Positions 35,030 to 43,089 of a stretch of 64,000 bases of DNA are shown here, piece by piece (position 1 is the stretch's first letter; every line of letters starts with the position of its first letter). A model generated the notes under the pieces. That model was not told where the DNA came from. It ran no database searches and saw only the letters and a program-made list of their open reading frames with translations. Source of the DNA: RGIG6353 sp964650465 (GTDB taxonomy: Bacteria > Bacillota > Clostridia > Oscillospirales > SIG627). Both the position numbers and the translations under genes were made by a program. The stretch lies in assembly GCA_964650465.1 (NCBI GenBank), contig CAZYTA010000007.1, positions 10,311 through 74,310 on the forward strand, given 5' to 3'.

Positions 35030-35108
35030 AAGCGGCAAGTTGCCGTTAATCCTCACCCACTGTAATTGTATATGTATCCAAACAAAGCCAAACCAAGAGA
35101 TTGTTTGG
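35030..35108 (+). repeat. Degenerate member of the interspersed repeat family
   Basis: GACAAGCGGCAAGTTGCCG is a hairpin like the head of the 42000-42085 element, followed by TCCTCACCCA and GTATCCAAACAAAGCCAAA, which parallel its CTCGCC and CATCCAAACAAGG blocks. Confidence 0.45.
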
Positions 35109-35133
35109 CAATTTCCCAACAAATTAAGCAAGA

Positions 35134-35178
35134 GGCTGAGTCAAAACACTAAAAAGTGAATGACTCAGCCCCTTTTAT
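35134..35178. terminator. Bidirectional terminator
   Basis: GGCTGAGTCA pairs with TGACTCAGCC, with an inner CACT/AGTG stem and a CCTTTTATT tail, between convergent genes. Confidence 0.82.
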
Positions 35179-35783
35179 TCTCTTATCATATGGTAACACG
35201 GAAGAAACGTATCATCTCCCGAAAAACCCATGTACTCATTTTGAATTTTAAATCCGAATTTTTTATACAATGCAACTGCCGCATTATTTGATGATATAAC
35301 GTCAAGATGTATATTCTCCGCACCGTATTCGTCAACACAGTGCGACATCAAAAGCTTTCCTATCCCCTTGCCTCGGTACTTTTCGTCAATACAGACATTG
35401 ACGATATTGTATCCCGTGTAAGAAGCGGTCTCCTCTATAAGAGGCTCAAAATATCCCTTTACTACCGGTGCAATATTCTGCGACAAGCTCTTTGAAATCG
35501 GTATATTTTCAAGAAAAGTCAGCCTTGAGGCACAAGGAACGGTACATGAGATACCGATAATATTTTCTTTGCATAAAACCACAAAAAAATTACTAATGTT
35601 GAAAATATTATTTACTTCCTTACTGCATATGTCTATTAAATCTATCCATTCTCTGTCAGAAGGAGATGCGCATATTCTCGGATATATATATGGGTCGGTA
35701 AGGTAAATGTATTTTGCAATCTTGGCAATATCATCTGTTTCGACCGCCTTTCTGCAGATACAATCAGAGTTCAGTTTTTTCAT
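35175..35783 (-). CDS. GNAT-family N-acetyltransferase, partner of the TIR gene
   Basis: A 202-aa acetyltransferase with a standard acetyl-CoA loop (DEKYRGKGIGKLLM, about residue 128) and the C-terminal strands NIHLDVISSNNAAVALYKKFGF. ATG at 35783 lies inside the end of the TIR gene (20-base overlap in another frame) so it is coupled to it. The acceptor is unknown. The upstream protein carries a degenerate domain of the same fold. Confidence 0.85.
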   Translation of the reverse strand: MKKLNSDCICRKAVETDDIAKIAKYIYLTDPYIYPRICASPSDREWIDLIDICSKEVNNIFNISNFFVVLCKENIIGISCTVPCASRLTFLENIPISKSLSQNIAPVVKGYFEPLIEETASYTGYNIVNVCIDEKYRGKGIGKLLMSHCVDEYGAENIHLDVISSNNAAVALYKKFGFKIQNEYMGFSGDDTFLPCYHMIRE

Positions 35784-36855
35784 ACATTTCAACCAGTCTT
35801 TGATGCTTTTTATAAACGGGCAGATCTGGCAAAGGAATAAAGTCGCAGGTATATATTTTCCCGAAAACCTTATTGTCGGTTATGTACTTGAAGCCCAGTT
35901 TTTTGGTTAAAGCTTCAACCTCTTTACTAAAAACATTGATGCACCAGTTTTTAAAGAATATTCCATTATCGGCGTATTCTTCAAGCTGAACAAGGAAAGA
36001 TTCTATTAGAATATTATAATTCTTCATGTTTCTGTATTCGGGAAGAATAGAAAATGTAAGCACATAGCCGTGATATATTCCCGGGAAACAAATCATTTCC
36101 GTTTTATCTATATCAATATCCGCTTCCAGCAATTCACCTTTTGTTGCCAAAGCAAATGCATCTTCGTTCAGTGCAACTATTGACCAATCTCCCACTATTT
36201 TATTACTGCCGTTAACCAAATACTGAAAGGTTTCACTGTTGTCCTGAAGATACTCCTCCCATTGCTGTGCAGTACCCTCATTTTCCATACCGATACCATT
36301 GAAATTTATATAATCGTTTTCTACAAGCTGAAGTGAGATAGACGTTGAATCATATCCCAATGAAATTAAATCCTGATACTTTAACATTCGGCAGTCTCTG
36401 ACATTTGCTTCTTCGGTAAAGACGGTTCGGCTTTCTCTTATAACATCGGCTTGTATTCTGCCTTTGTGCAGTTTAATTGTATCTGCCAGTTTTAAAATAT
36501 GTTCCTCTAAAGGAGGTGTTAAGGCATCAAGCCAATGCGTTCTTCCCAGATAATATTCCATACTGTCATTCAAACCGCTTTTGTCAACCTTAAACGGAAG
36601 TATAACCACACCTGCATTTGCTGCAGAATTTATTTCATTCAGGACATGGACAGATGAAGCACTGTTTTGTGATAAAACAAGAATGAAAATACACGAAGAC
36701 TTGATAGCGCGTACAATAGAGCCTGCATAATCAGCTCCCGGAGTAGCATCACGAAAATCAATCCAACATTTAATGCCGTTTTGCTCCAATATGTTTTGAA
36801 CGGCAATCGCAATTTGAGCATCCTTGCGTGAATATGAAATAAAACAATCGTGCAT
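35764..36855 (-). CDS. TIR-domain protein with C-terminal GNAT-like domain
   Basis: A 363-aa protein. Residues 1-125 form a TIR domain: HDCFISYSRKDAQIA, GIKCWIDFRDATPGADYAGSI, FILVLSQNSASS, and the Glu of HVLNEINSAANAG at the position of the NAD-hydrolase Glu in bacterial TIRs. Residues about 165-345 follow a GNAT pattern (VGDWSIVALNEDA, YVLTFSILPEYRNM, EVEALTKKLGFKYI), but the acetyl-CoA loop lacks RGxGxG, so it is probably a sensor or is inactive. ATG at 36855 has AAAGGAGG at ideal distance. No transmembrane segment. An immune or signalling role is inferred from TIR. Confidence 0.85.
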   Translation of the reverse strand: MHDCFISYSRKDAQIAIAVQNILEQNGIKCWIDFRDATPGADYAGSIVRAIKSSCIFILVLSQNSASSVHVLNEINSAANAGVVILPFKVDKSGLNDSMEYYLGRTHWLDALTPPLEEHILKLADTIKLHKGRIQADVIRESRTVFTEEANVRDCRMLKYQDLISLGYDSTSISLQLVENDYINFNGIGMENEGTAQQWEEYLQDNSETFQYLVNGSNKIVGDWSIVALNEDAFALATKGELLEADIDIDKTEMICFPGIYHGYVLTFSILPEYRNMKNYNILIESFLVQLEEYADNGIFFKNWCINVFSKEVEALTKKLGFKYITDNKVFGKIYTCDFIPLPDLPVYKKHQRLVEMYEKTEL

Positions 36856-36895
36856 TATAAAGCCTCCTTTTGTAATATAACTGTGATTTTTATTC

Positions 36896-36924
36896 ATTAT
36901 ATCACAACTTTTTTTAAAAGTAAA
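36896..36924 (-). promoter_or_regulatory. Promoter of the TIR-GNAT pair (shared promoter type)
   Basis: Minus-strand TTTACT (36919-36924), 17-base spacer ending GTGA, TATAAT (36896-36901). The same TTTAC-17-TAT(A/G)AT arrangement with GTGA occurs at 41892-41920 and 46229-46257. Confidence 0.75.
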
Positions 36925-37200
36925 TCACCAACTTGACTTTTTAATATAAAAGACCAAGTATAAATCCCTCAAATTACAGATAATAACATCATAACACTTT
37001 TATTTGCGAAAACAGCATCGCCGTTTTGCTTAATTGAATTGCTTGAAAGACTGCGGTATGTGAGCAAGTGTCCATGGCAAAAAGTACAATATACCCTGTA
37101 GTTTTCACTTATATCACGAACTTGCTTTTTTCGGCAAGTCCAAGCAGGTCAACTGACATATCCAACATTTCACACTTTCTCCTATTCTGTATCACAAAAA
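36925..37200. other. Intergenic region upstream of the TIR gene
   Basis: No ORF. A block at about 36955-36990 (AGTATAAATCCCTC, then TTACAGATAATAAC) resembles the spoVT control region at 46264-46296. Bases 37010-37040 (ATCGCCGTTTTGC) faintly resemble the tail of the interspersed repeat. Nothing else recognised. Confidence 0.5.
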
Positions 37201-37725
37201 TTACTTGCTCTTTTTGAAATAAACCGTATCAATTCCCTTTCCTCTGTCATCCTTCAACACAAGGAAAGTCTCAAAATTGAATTTTGAAAGTATTTTAATG
37301 TGCGCCGAATTTGTTGACCAAGTTCTTGTGAAAACATTTGAGTTTTGGTATTTCTTAAACAGAAACTCATACATTTTTTGTGTAAGTCCTTTTCCTCTTC
37401 CGCAAGCATTCACAAGCAAGGTCGATATGTATATATTGGGCAGCTCCTCGTCGGTGATAGTGCCGTTTGCAAAATTTTCTTTAAAGGAAACAAAGGCAAT
37501 AAGCCTACCGTCTTCAACAGCCACCAATAATTTCTGCTTTCTCAATTCATCAAAATAGGCAGTAATACCCCCACTGACATTTTTTGTATCTGAAAAATCC
37601 GACTGTGTGGTGGAATTGCGTGCTGACAGCGGCGGAACAAATTCATTGTCGCTTTCAATCAGCATATTCATAATTTCACTGTCATAAATACTTTTTTCCG
37701 TATCTTTTAAAAGTTTTATTTCCAC
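37201..37725 (-). CDS. GNAT-family N-acetyltransferase
   Basis: A 174-aa acetyltransferase with the acetyl-CoA loop NACGRGKGLTQKMYEF (about residue 113) and the late strand RTWSTNSAHIKILSKFNF. The N-terminal 45 residues with PPLSARNSTTQ suggest a subgroup found in Firmicutes with no known acceptor. It is monocistronic. It ends 345 bases upstream of the TIR promoter and is not similar enough to the 35175 gene to be a recent duplicate. Confidence 0.82.
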   Translation of the reverse strand: MEIKLLKDTEKSIYDSEIMNMLIESDNEFVPPLSARNSTTQSDFSDTKNVSGGITAYFDELRKQKLLVAVEDGRLIAFVSFKENFANGTITDEELPNIYISTLLVNACGRGKGLTQKMYEFLFKKYQNSNVFTRTWSTNSAHIKILSKFNFETFLVLKDDRGKGIDTVYFKKSK

Positions 37726-37824
37726 TTTATAACCCTCCGAAAATCAAGATTTATAAAACCGTTAACAAGTTTTGTAACACTTTTTCTGTGAAACCACATA
37801 TTTTCAACACAGTGTTATTAGCCG

Positions 37825-38637
37825 TCACGGCTTCTTTTCCGCATCCTTCATATACTGTGTGGGTGCAATTCCCATTTTTGTTTTGAAAACCTTTGAAAAG
37901 TACTGTGCATCGGAATATCCGCATCTGTCAGCAATATCGCAAACACTTGTAAATCCCTGTTCTATCATTGTACATGCATTCTGTATGCGAATGGTGTTCA
38001 AATATTCGATAATACCTATACCATAGTGTTTTTTAAACACATAAGAAATGTATTTCTTATTGTAGGACAAATCACGGCTCATTATTTCCAAAGAAAAACG
38101 GCTGTCGGAAAAATGCTCGTCAAGATATTTTTTTATCTTATCAACACTGTGGTGATTACCGTGTTTTTCATTTTTCGGAAAAAGCTTGCTGCCAAGAAAA
38201 GAAAAGGTATATAACAGTACAGCTTCACTTATCAGGTCTGCTGTTCCCGAGTTCATAAAAAGCCCTTTTTTCCATAAATCCTCCACCTCGCAGGAATCAT
38301 GAAACAGAAAGTTATTACTGCCGATATTCAATTTTTCCATTATCATATTTCCGCGAAGTCCAACGAAGCTTATGTACATATAAGAAAAATCTTCTCTCGA
38401 TTCTATAGCAAAAGATGAAGCAGGAAAGGTAAAAAATATATCACCTTTTTTCAAGGGAGTCACTTTTCCTGCTGTATGAATAACACCCTCACCGCTGCAT
38501 ACATAATGCATTTTATAAACCGACTCGGTTTTCAGCTGTACGAAACGCTGTTCTTTTGTCTCAAGCACGAAGTTTATAGTATGAATAGAATGCGTGTCCT
38601 TATGAAAAGGTATAAACAGACAGATATTTTCTTCCAT
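37825..38637 (-). CDS. AraC-family regulator divergent from the Gfo/Idh/MocA-GNAT gene
   Basis: A 270-aa regulator with a cupin sensor (MHYVCSGEGVIHT, GDIFFTFPASSFA) and a C-terminal HTH pair (LEIMSRDLSYNKKYISYVFKK and CDIADRCGYSDAQYFSKVFKTK). ATG at 38637 is preferred because GGAGGG lies eight bases upstream; an earlier in-frame start at 38682 would put that site inside the gene. Likely regulator of the divergent oxidoreductase. Confidence 0.88.
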   Translation of the reverse strand: MEENICLFIPFHKDTHSIHTINFVLETKEQRFVQLKTESVYKMHYVCSGEGVIHTAGKVTPLKKGDIFFTFPASSFAIESREDFSYMYISFVGLRGNMIMEKLNIGSNNFLFHDSCEVEDLWKKGLFMNSGTADLISEAVLLYTFSFLGSKLFPKNEKHGNHHSVDKIKKYLDEHFSDSRFSLEIMSRDLSYNKKYISYVFKKHYGIGIIEYLNTIRIQNACTMIEQGFTSVCDIADRCGYSDAQYFSKVFKTKMGIAPTQYMKDAEKKP

Positions 38638-38732
38638 AAAAGCCCCCTCCTTGCACATCATAGTATAAAAGAGAAGAACCAATCTGTCAACAACAATCTA
38701 ACTATTTTCATGCAATACATAGAATATATCCA

Positions 38733-38761
38733 TTGCAACCTGTTTTTTATACTGTTATAAT
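38733..38761 (+). promoter_or_regulatory. Promoter of the Gfo/Idh/MocA-GNAT gene
   Basis: TTGCAA (38733-38738), 17-base spacer, TATAAT (38756-38761). Confidence 0.7.
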
Positions 38762-38786
38762 GAAATCGGAAATGAGGTGTATACTT

Positions 38787-40625
38787 ATGAAAAAAGTAAG
38801 AATAGGCGTTTTAGGTGCATATCGAGGCACAAGTATGATAAATTACTGTAAAAGAAGCGACAACGCCGAGGTTGTTGCAATTTGCGATAAGCTGCCCGAG
38901 GCACTTGAAGCACAGCGCCGGAATGCAAAAGGTCTGAATATTACCTTCTACGATAATTTTGACAGTTTCATTATGCACGATATGGATGCAGTGGTTTTGG
39001 CAAACTATGCAAACGAGCACGCTCCTTTTGCAATAAAAGCAATGAAACGCGGACTGCACGTTTTCTCCGAGGTATTGCCTTGCCAGACAATGAAGGAAGC
39101 AGTTGAGCTTATCGAAACGGTAGAAGAAACAGGTAAAATATATGTATACGGAGAAAACTACTGTTATATGCCTGCCCCGCACGAAATGAAAAAGCTGTAC
39201 AGGCAGGGCAAGATAGGCGAATTTGAATACGGAGAATGCGAATACATCCACAATTGTGAACCTATATGGCACAGCATTACATACGGAGAAAGAGACCATT
39301 GGAGAAACAACATGTATTCTACCTTCTACTGCACTCATTCGTTGGGGCCGATTATTCACATGACGGGACTTAGACCCGTCAAGGTTGTGGGCTTTGAAGG
39401 TATTAATAACGAAAGAAATCTAAGGACGGGAGCAAAGGGAGGTCAGTTCGGAATCGAAATGGTCACCCTTGAAAACGGCGGTATTATAAAAAGTGTTCAC
39501 GGCAATTTGTACAAGGATTCCATATGGTACTCAGTCTATGGCTCAAAAGGCAGGATGGAATGTGGACGAGAAGATGCCAAAGACGGACATATACACAAAA
39601 TATATGTCAATGCCGACGAGTATTCAGGAGAATACGGTGAAGAAAAGCTTGAAAGTTATGAGCCTGTAAATGAAATAACCGCCGACATCAAAGGCTTTGG
39701 ACACGGCGGCTCGGATTTTTATTCCATGTATCATTTTGTAGAGAAAATACTGGGCAAAGAGGATGCCGATACCATCGACGTATACGAAGCGCTAGATATG
39801 TTTCTGCCCGGCATGTTTGCCTACCGCTCAATACTAAACGGAGGCATCCCTATGGATATACCTGATCTTCGAAACAAAAATGAACGTGACAAATGGCGAA
39901 ACGATACTGCCTGCACAGATTCCAACACAGCAGGAAATATGCTCCTTCCCACCTTCTCAAAGGGCACCCCTGACATAGATGACGGAGTGTATGAGCATAT
40001 GAAAAATCTTTGGGATGATGAATGTAAAAACGGTAACGGCAATTACAGAAGCGCGGCGTTCAGCCAGGGCAGAAAAAATGATAAATCTGAACCAAAGCAG
40101 TTGATAATGAAATGGAAAAATGACGGTACAGAATGCATTGAACCTACATTTCCCGAAGGTGTAGCATCAATAAATTATACAAACCTTTCAAATGCTATGA
40201 CCCAATGGCTTGATATTGTAAGATTTATGGGGCAGGAGGGAGCTCCCGCAAAGGATGAAGCTTACTACAAAGAAGCTATGACCGATATGCCTTACTACAG
40301 CGAAGACAAATGCTTCTTCCTTACTGTTAACGGCATTCCTGCCGCTACTATTACTGTCATTTGCGACACCGACAAAAAAGAAGGCTACATTCATATGGTA
40401 GCCTGTAAGCCAGAGTTCAGAGGCAAAGGATTGGGACATCTGCTGAATGACATTGCAGTATATACTCTCAAAAAAGAAGGTATGAAAACTGCATATCTTA
40501 CCACAGACGACTGGAGAATTCCCGCTATCAAAACCTATCTGAAGGCAGGTCTGTATCCTGACATTGAAAGCGAACCTGATTTCGCTGAGCGTTGGGATAA
40601 AATAATGTCAATACTGCAAGGCTAA
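38787..40625 (+). CDS. Gfo/Idh/MocA-family oxidoreductase fused to a GNAT acetyltransferase
   Basis: A 612-aa two-domain protein. Residues 1-380 are a Gfo/Idh/MocA sugar oxidoreductase: NAD motif IGVLGAYRGTSM, CDKLPEALEAQ, VFSEVLPCQTMKEAVE (the usual EKP is EVLP here, so the catalytic Lys of EKP is missing) and the C-terminal beta sheet. Residues about 435-612 are a GNAT domain with acetyl-CoA loop CKPEFRGKGLGHLL and AIKTYLKAGLYPDI. ATG at 38787 follows GAGGTG. The fusion suggests acetylation coupled to sugar oxidation, for example of an amino sugar, but no substrate is visible. Confidence 0.86.
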   Translation: MKKVRIGVLGAYRGTSMINYCKRSDNAEVVAICDKLPEALEAQRRNAKGLNITFYDNFDSFIMHDMDAVVLANYANEHAPFAIKAMKRGLHVFSEVLPCQTMKEAVELIETVEETGKIYVYGENYCYMPAPHEMKKLYRQGKIGEFEYGECEYIHNCEPIWHSITYGERDHWRNNMYSTFYCTHSLGPIIHMTGLRPVKVVGFEGINNERNLRTGAKGGQFGIEMVTLENGGIIKSVHGNLYKDSIWYSVYGSKGRMECGREDAKDGHIHKIYVNADEYSGEYGEEKLESYEPVNEITADIKGFGHGGSDFYSMYHFVEKILGKEDADTIDVYEALDMFLPGMFAYRSILNGGIPMDIPDLRNKNERDKWRNDTACTDSNTAGNMLLPTFSKGTPDIDDGVYEHMKNLWDDECKNGNGNYRSAAFSQGRKNDKSEPKQLIMKWKNDGTECIEPTFPEGVASINYTNLSNAMTQWLDIVRFMGQEGAPAKDEAYYKEAMTDMPYYSEDKCFFLTVNGIPAATITVICDTDKKEGYIHMVACKPEFRGKGLGHLLNDIAVYTLKKEGMKTAYLTTDDWRIPAIKTYLKAGLYPDIESEPDFAERWDKIMSILQG

Positions 40626-40636
40626 GTTCGACTCTC

Positions 40637-40699
40637 TCAGGCTATGCTCACTGCAAAATAAATAAAATCAAAAATTCCCAATATTAAAGTGATTACATA
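40637..40699 (-). pseudogene. C-terminal remnant of a paralogue of the 41554 membrane protein
   Basis: Read on the minus strand this stretch encodes VITLILGIFDFIYFAVSIA then stop, matching the end of the 41554-41868 protein (MIITLILGFLDFVYCSIF). The DNA identity spans about 45 bases and stops abruptly, so the rest of the gene has been lost. Confidence 0.7.
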
Positions 40700-40790
40700 C
40701 TGCCGTATTACAAGGGAATGTAACGACGGCAGGGGCAAAAATTCCCCTCTGAACCCGACAAGGGCTTGATCCCCTTCGGCTTATAAACTA
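40700..40790. other. Intergenic remainder, nothing recognised
   Basis: GC-richer stretch between the gene remnant and the repeat with a few short inverted repeats (for example GCCGT...ACGGC). No gene or control signal seen. Confidence 0.4.
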
Positions 40791-40885
40791 AAAAAGCGGC
40801 GAGTCGCCGCTGACAATGCTCGCCTATCGCAACCAATGTATAAGCCGAAACAAGGTAAAACGGCGAGGTTAATTCAATGCAATTT
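40791..40885 (+). repeat. Interspersed hairpin repeat, 42000-type
   Basis: GCGGCGAGTCGCCGC hairpin, TGACAATGCTCGCCTATCG, a variable centre, then CCGAAACAAGGTAAAACGG and CGAGGTT. An inverted copy of the same arrangement lies at 42000-42085. Confidence 0.8.
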
Positions 40886-40900
40886 CCTAGGATATAAAAA

Positions 40901-40940
40901 AAGCTGTCTCAAATGCCGATGATGGCATTTGAGACAGCTT
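40901..40940 (-). terminator. Terminator of the 40945 membrane protein gene
   Basis: A 17-bp perfect stem (AAGCTGTCTCAAATGCC and complement) with a T-run on the minus strand. Confidence 0.85.
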
Positions 40941-40944
40941 GAAG

Positions 40945-41505
40945 CTATAATAATAATACTACTACCACTCCGAAAGCAAAAAATAATATCCAGCAAAGTA
41001 ATCCTATAACAGTACCTACGGGAAAGCTTCTTTTATCCACACAAAAATTCGGAGCATTGGGGGCGATATAAATGTTATATGTATGATTAAGCTCAAAAAG
41101 CTTATTCAGCTTTCTTTTTGAGTACAACAAAAAGCTGTGGCAAGAATATCGCTCGCCCTTATATTTATAGCTGAAGCAAGGTGCATAATGGCTTCTGCCT
41201 CGGTACGAAGAAAAGGCTTCAAAGGATACATATTCCGCCGAGACCAAAAAACTGCATTTTCTGTATCTGGTAAGAATTTCTATTGCTGACACTGTCAAAA
41301 ACAAAGATATCGGCAGAAAAAGTGAGGCAACAAGAAGCTTTTCTGATTTAAGCAGCATTCCCGACACTGACAAAACAGGCTGTGAAATCACGCAAGCCGC
41401 AGATATGGCAAAGTACCGGCTTTTCTTACTTCCCGTTAAGAACAACAAGCCCATAAGCAGACATAAAGCTGATATAACTATAAAAAACGGATAGGCATCC
41501 TGCAT
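40945..41505 (-). CDS. Membrane protein of unknown function
   Basis: A 186-aa protein with four hydrophobic segments (about 5-25, 35-50, 58-80, 163-186) and a soluble stretch (about 85-160) with RGRSHYAPCFSYKYKGERY, reminiscent of DUF3592-type proteins, whose function is unknown. GAGGTGAT lies upstream of ATG 41505. It is followed by a strong terminator. The gap of about 48 bases to 41554 on the same strand suggests co-transcription with the small membrane protein upstream. Confidence 0.7.
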   Translation of the reverse strand: MQDAYPFFIVISALCLLMGLLFLTGSKKSRYFAISAACVISQPVLSVSGMLLKSEKLLVASLFLPISLFLTVSAIEILTRYRKCSFLVSAEYVSFEAFSSYRGRSHYAPCFSYKYKGERYSCHSFLLYSKRKLNKLFELNHTYNIYIAPNAPNFCVDKRSFPVGTVIGLLCWILFFAFGVVVVLLL

Positions 41506-41553
41506 CAATAATCACCTCAAATCCTTTCTCTGCGATAATAGTCGAGCCGCAAA

Positions 41554-41868
41554 CTACACTCCGGCAAAAAAGATGCTACAATAAACAAAATCCAAAAATC
41601 CCAATATCAAAGTGATTATCATACTACTGACATTGAAAATAATGTATCGCTTTTCTTTTCTTCTTATAGACCCCACCAATGCAATAATTGAAAACACAAG
41701 ATAAATTTGTGTCAAGCTCAACATATAAGGTATCATAATGACAATCAACAATAAAGCAGAATCCCAACCTAATACTTTATAATCTAAAATTTCAAACGCT
41801 ACAATTGAAAATAACCAAAGAAGCCACGATACAGAGCAAAACAAAATATAAAACTTTTGAAACTTCAT
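41554..41868 (-). CDS. Small three-helix membrane protein of unknown function
   Basis: A 104-aa protein with three strong hydrophobic segments (about 8-27, 38-66, 77-100) and a short basic loop SIRRKEKRY between helices two and three. Family not recognised. A decayed C-terminal copy lies at 40637-40699, so this family has duplicated locally. It has the shared TTTACA-17-TATGAT promoter found also before the TIR and 45407 genes. Confidence 0.7.
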   Translation of the reverse strand: MKFQKFYILFCSVSWLLWLFSIVAFEILDYKVLGWDSALLLIVIMIPYMLSLTQIYLVFSIIALVGSIRRKEKRYIIFNVSSMIITLILGFLDFVYCSIFFAGV

Positions 41869-41891
41869 ATTATATCCCTCTCTTCAATTTT

Positions 41892-41920
41892 ATCATATCA
41901 CAAATGTTGCAAAATGTAAA
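41892..41920 (-). promoter_or_regulatory. Promoter of the 41554 gene (shared promoter type)
   Basis: Minus-strand TTTACA (41915-41920), 17-base spacer ending TTGTGA, TATGAT (41892-41897). Confidence 0.7.
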
Positions 41921-41932
41921 TCCCCCAAAGTC

Positions 41933-41972
41933 AAAAGCCGTCTCTGATGCAAGGCATTCGAGACGGCTTTTT
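41933..41972. terminator. Terminator-like hairpin
   Basis: AAAAGCCGTCTC pairs with GAGACGGCTTTT, with an inner GATGC/GCATT pairing. On the minus strand it would end the transcript of the HAD-phosphatase gene. Confidence 0.7.
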
Positions 41973-41999
41973 CTTTTATCTTATGGGAAATTTCGTTAA

Positions 42000-42085
42000 A
42001 ACAACCTCGCCGTTTTACCTTGTTTGGATGCACATATAGGATACGATAGGCGAGAATTGTCAGCGGCGTCTTGCCGCTTTTTATT
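42000..42085 (-). repeat. Interspersed hairpin repeat, inverted copy
   Basis: On the minus strand: AAGCGGCAAGACGCCGCT, GACAATTCTCGCCTATCG, a variable centre, then CCAAACAAGGTAAAACGG and CGAGGTTG, the same order as 40791-40885. Confidence 0.8.
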
Positions 42086-42170
42086 TATGTAAGCCTTTTT
42101 TCTTAATATTTCCAACACTGTATCGGGGATGCCGCAACATAGATATTACGATTGCTTTGTGTCCAATAGT
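42086..42170. other. Intergenic remainder, nothing recognised
   Basis: Short AT-rich stretch between the inverted repeat copy and the HAD gene end; no signal seen. Confidence 0.4.
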
Positions 42171-42893
42171 TCACAGCCCTGCCTCCTTTACTACCCTAGT
42201 GAAATCGCGGTAATCATCAATGGTAATATAGGGAAAATTCGAGAGATAAACAGCCTCGTCGTTTCCTCCGAGCCCGTAATCATCTCCTATGTAAACCACC
42301 TCGTTATGAGCGAGTCCCTTTTCCCTGCAGTAGAGGTCGAGGGCGTAATACTTGTTATATGGCATGGGAGCCATATCAAAGGATGATGAGCCGCCTACAA
42401 AAACGCAATAGTCGCTGAAGGTATCAACCACATCCTTGTATATCTTTCGTCTTTTCGACCTGTCGGGGTCAAAGGAAAGCTTATCCTCCTGCTTTGCCTT
42501 AGTGCCGAGTATGGGAAATGTAACACAGCCCGAGGGGTGAAATTCCACTGTTTCTCCTGCATATTCGGTAAAGCCGTATTTCTGTCTCAATGCGTTTATT
42601 TTATCTGTTATCTGCTGTCTGTCGCAATCGGCTGTTGCATCTCTTATGATATCCATGCTTTTGGTTTCAGGATTATACACACCGTACTGCATTCCGTAAT
42701 TTCCGACAATATCAATGGGGAATTGCTCCAATTGATTGAATATTCTCATTATCTGCCCTGCGCCCACCATTAAAAGCTTGTATTTCTCGGAAAGGGCATA
42801 AAGCACCTCTCTATGCTCTGCACACAAGGGTGTTTTATGTTGAGTCAGAGTTCCGTCAAGGTCCATTGCAATAACTTTGATATTTTTATACAT
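42171..42893 (-). CDS. HAD-superfamily (type IIB) hydrolase, phosphomannomutase-like
   Basis: A 240-aa phosphatase with motif I MDLDGTLT (nucleophile Asp near residue 9), motif II in LLMVGAGQI (Ser/Thr replaced by Gly or Ala here, compared with the usual TSG), Lys in SKRRKIYKDV, and motif IV IGDDYGLGGNDEAVY. The plan resembles eukaryotic-type phosphomannomutase and sucrose-phosphatase-like HADs. Substrate probably a sugar phosphate. ATG 42893 follows GGAGAT; the ribosome-site segment is exactly duplicated in tandem. Confidence 0.82.
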   Translation of the reverse strand: MYKNIKVIAMDLDGTLTQHKTPLCAEHREVLYALSEKYKLLMVGAGQIMRIFNQLEQFPIDIVGNYGMQYGVYNPETKSMDIIRDATADCDRQQITDKINALRQKYGFTEYAGETVEFHPSGCVTFPILGTKAKQEDKLSFDPDRSKRRKIYKDVVDTFSDYCVFVGGSSSFDMAPMPYNKYYALDLYCREKGLAHNEVVYIGDDYGLGGNDEAVYLSNFPYITIDDYRDFTRVVKEAGL

Positions 42894-42894
42894 T

Positions 42895-42924
42895 CTTTTA
42901 ATCTCCAAACTTTTAATCTCCAAA
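42895..42924 (-). repeat. 15-bp tandem duplication over the HAD gene ribosome site
   Basis: CTTTTAATCTCCAAA occurs twice without gap (42895-42909 and 42910-42924), so the mRNA has two GGAGAT sites 15 bases apart. Confidence 0.9.
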
Positions 42925-42954
42925 AAACAAATTCGCATTCATGTCGATTTTCTC

Positions 42955-42983
42955 TTTACAAAAGATTACAGTTAGGTTATAAT
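42955..42983 (+). promoter_or_regulatory. Promoter of the DeoR gene
   Basis: TTTACA (42955-42960), 17-base spacer, TATAAT (42978-42983). The transcript would have a leader of about 100 bases. Confidence 0.65.
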
Positions 42984-43089
42984 ACAACCGTCAGATTAAG
43001 TCAACAGTTGTTCAAAAGATTGCGTAAAAAATGAACAAATGCACGTATTTAACCTACAATCAATCAAAATCAGTCAGGAGAGCCGTAAG

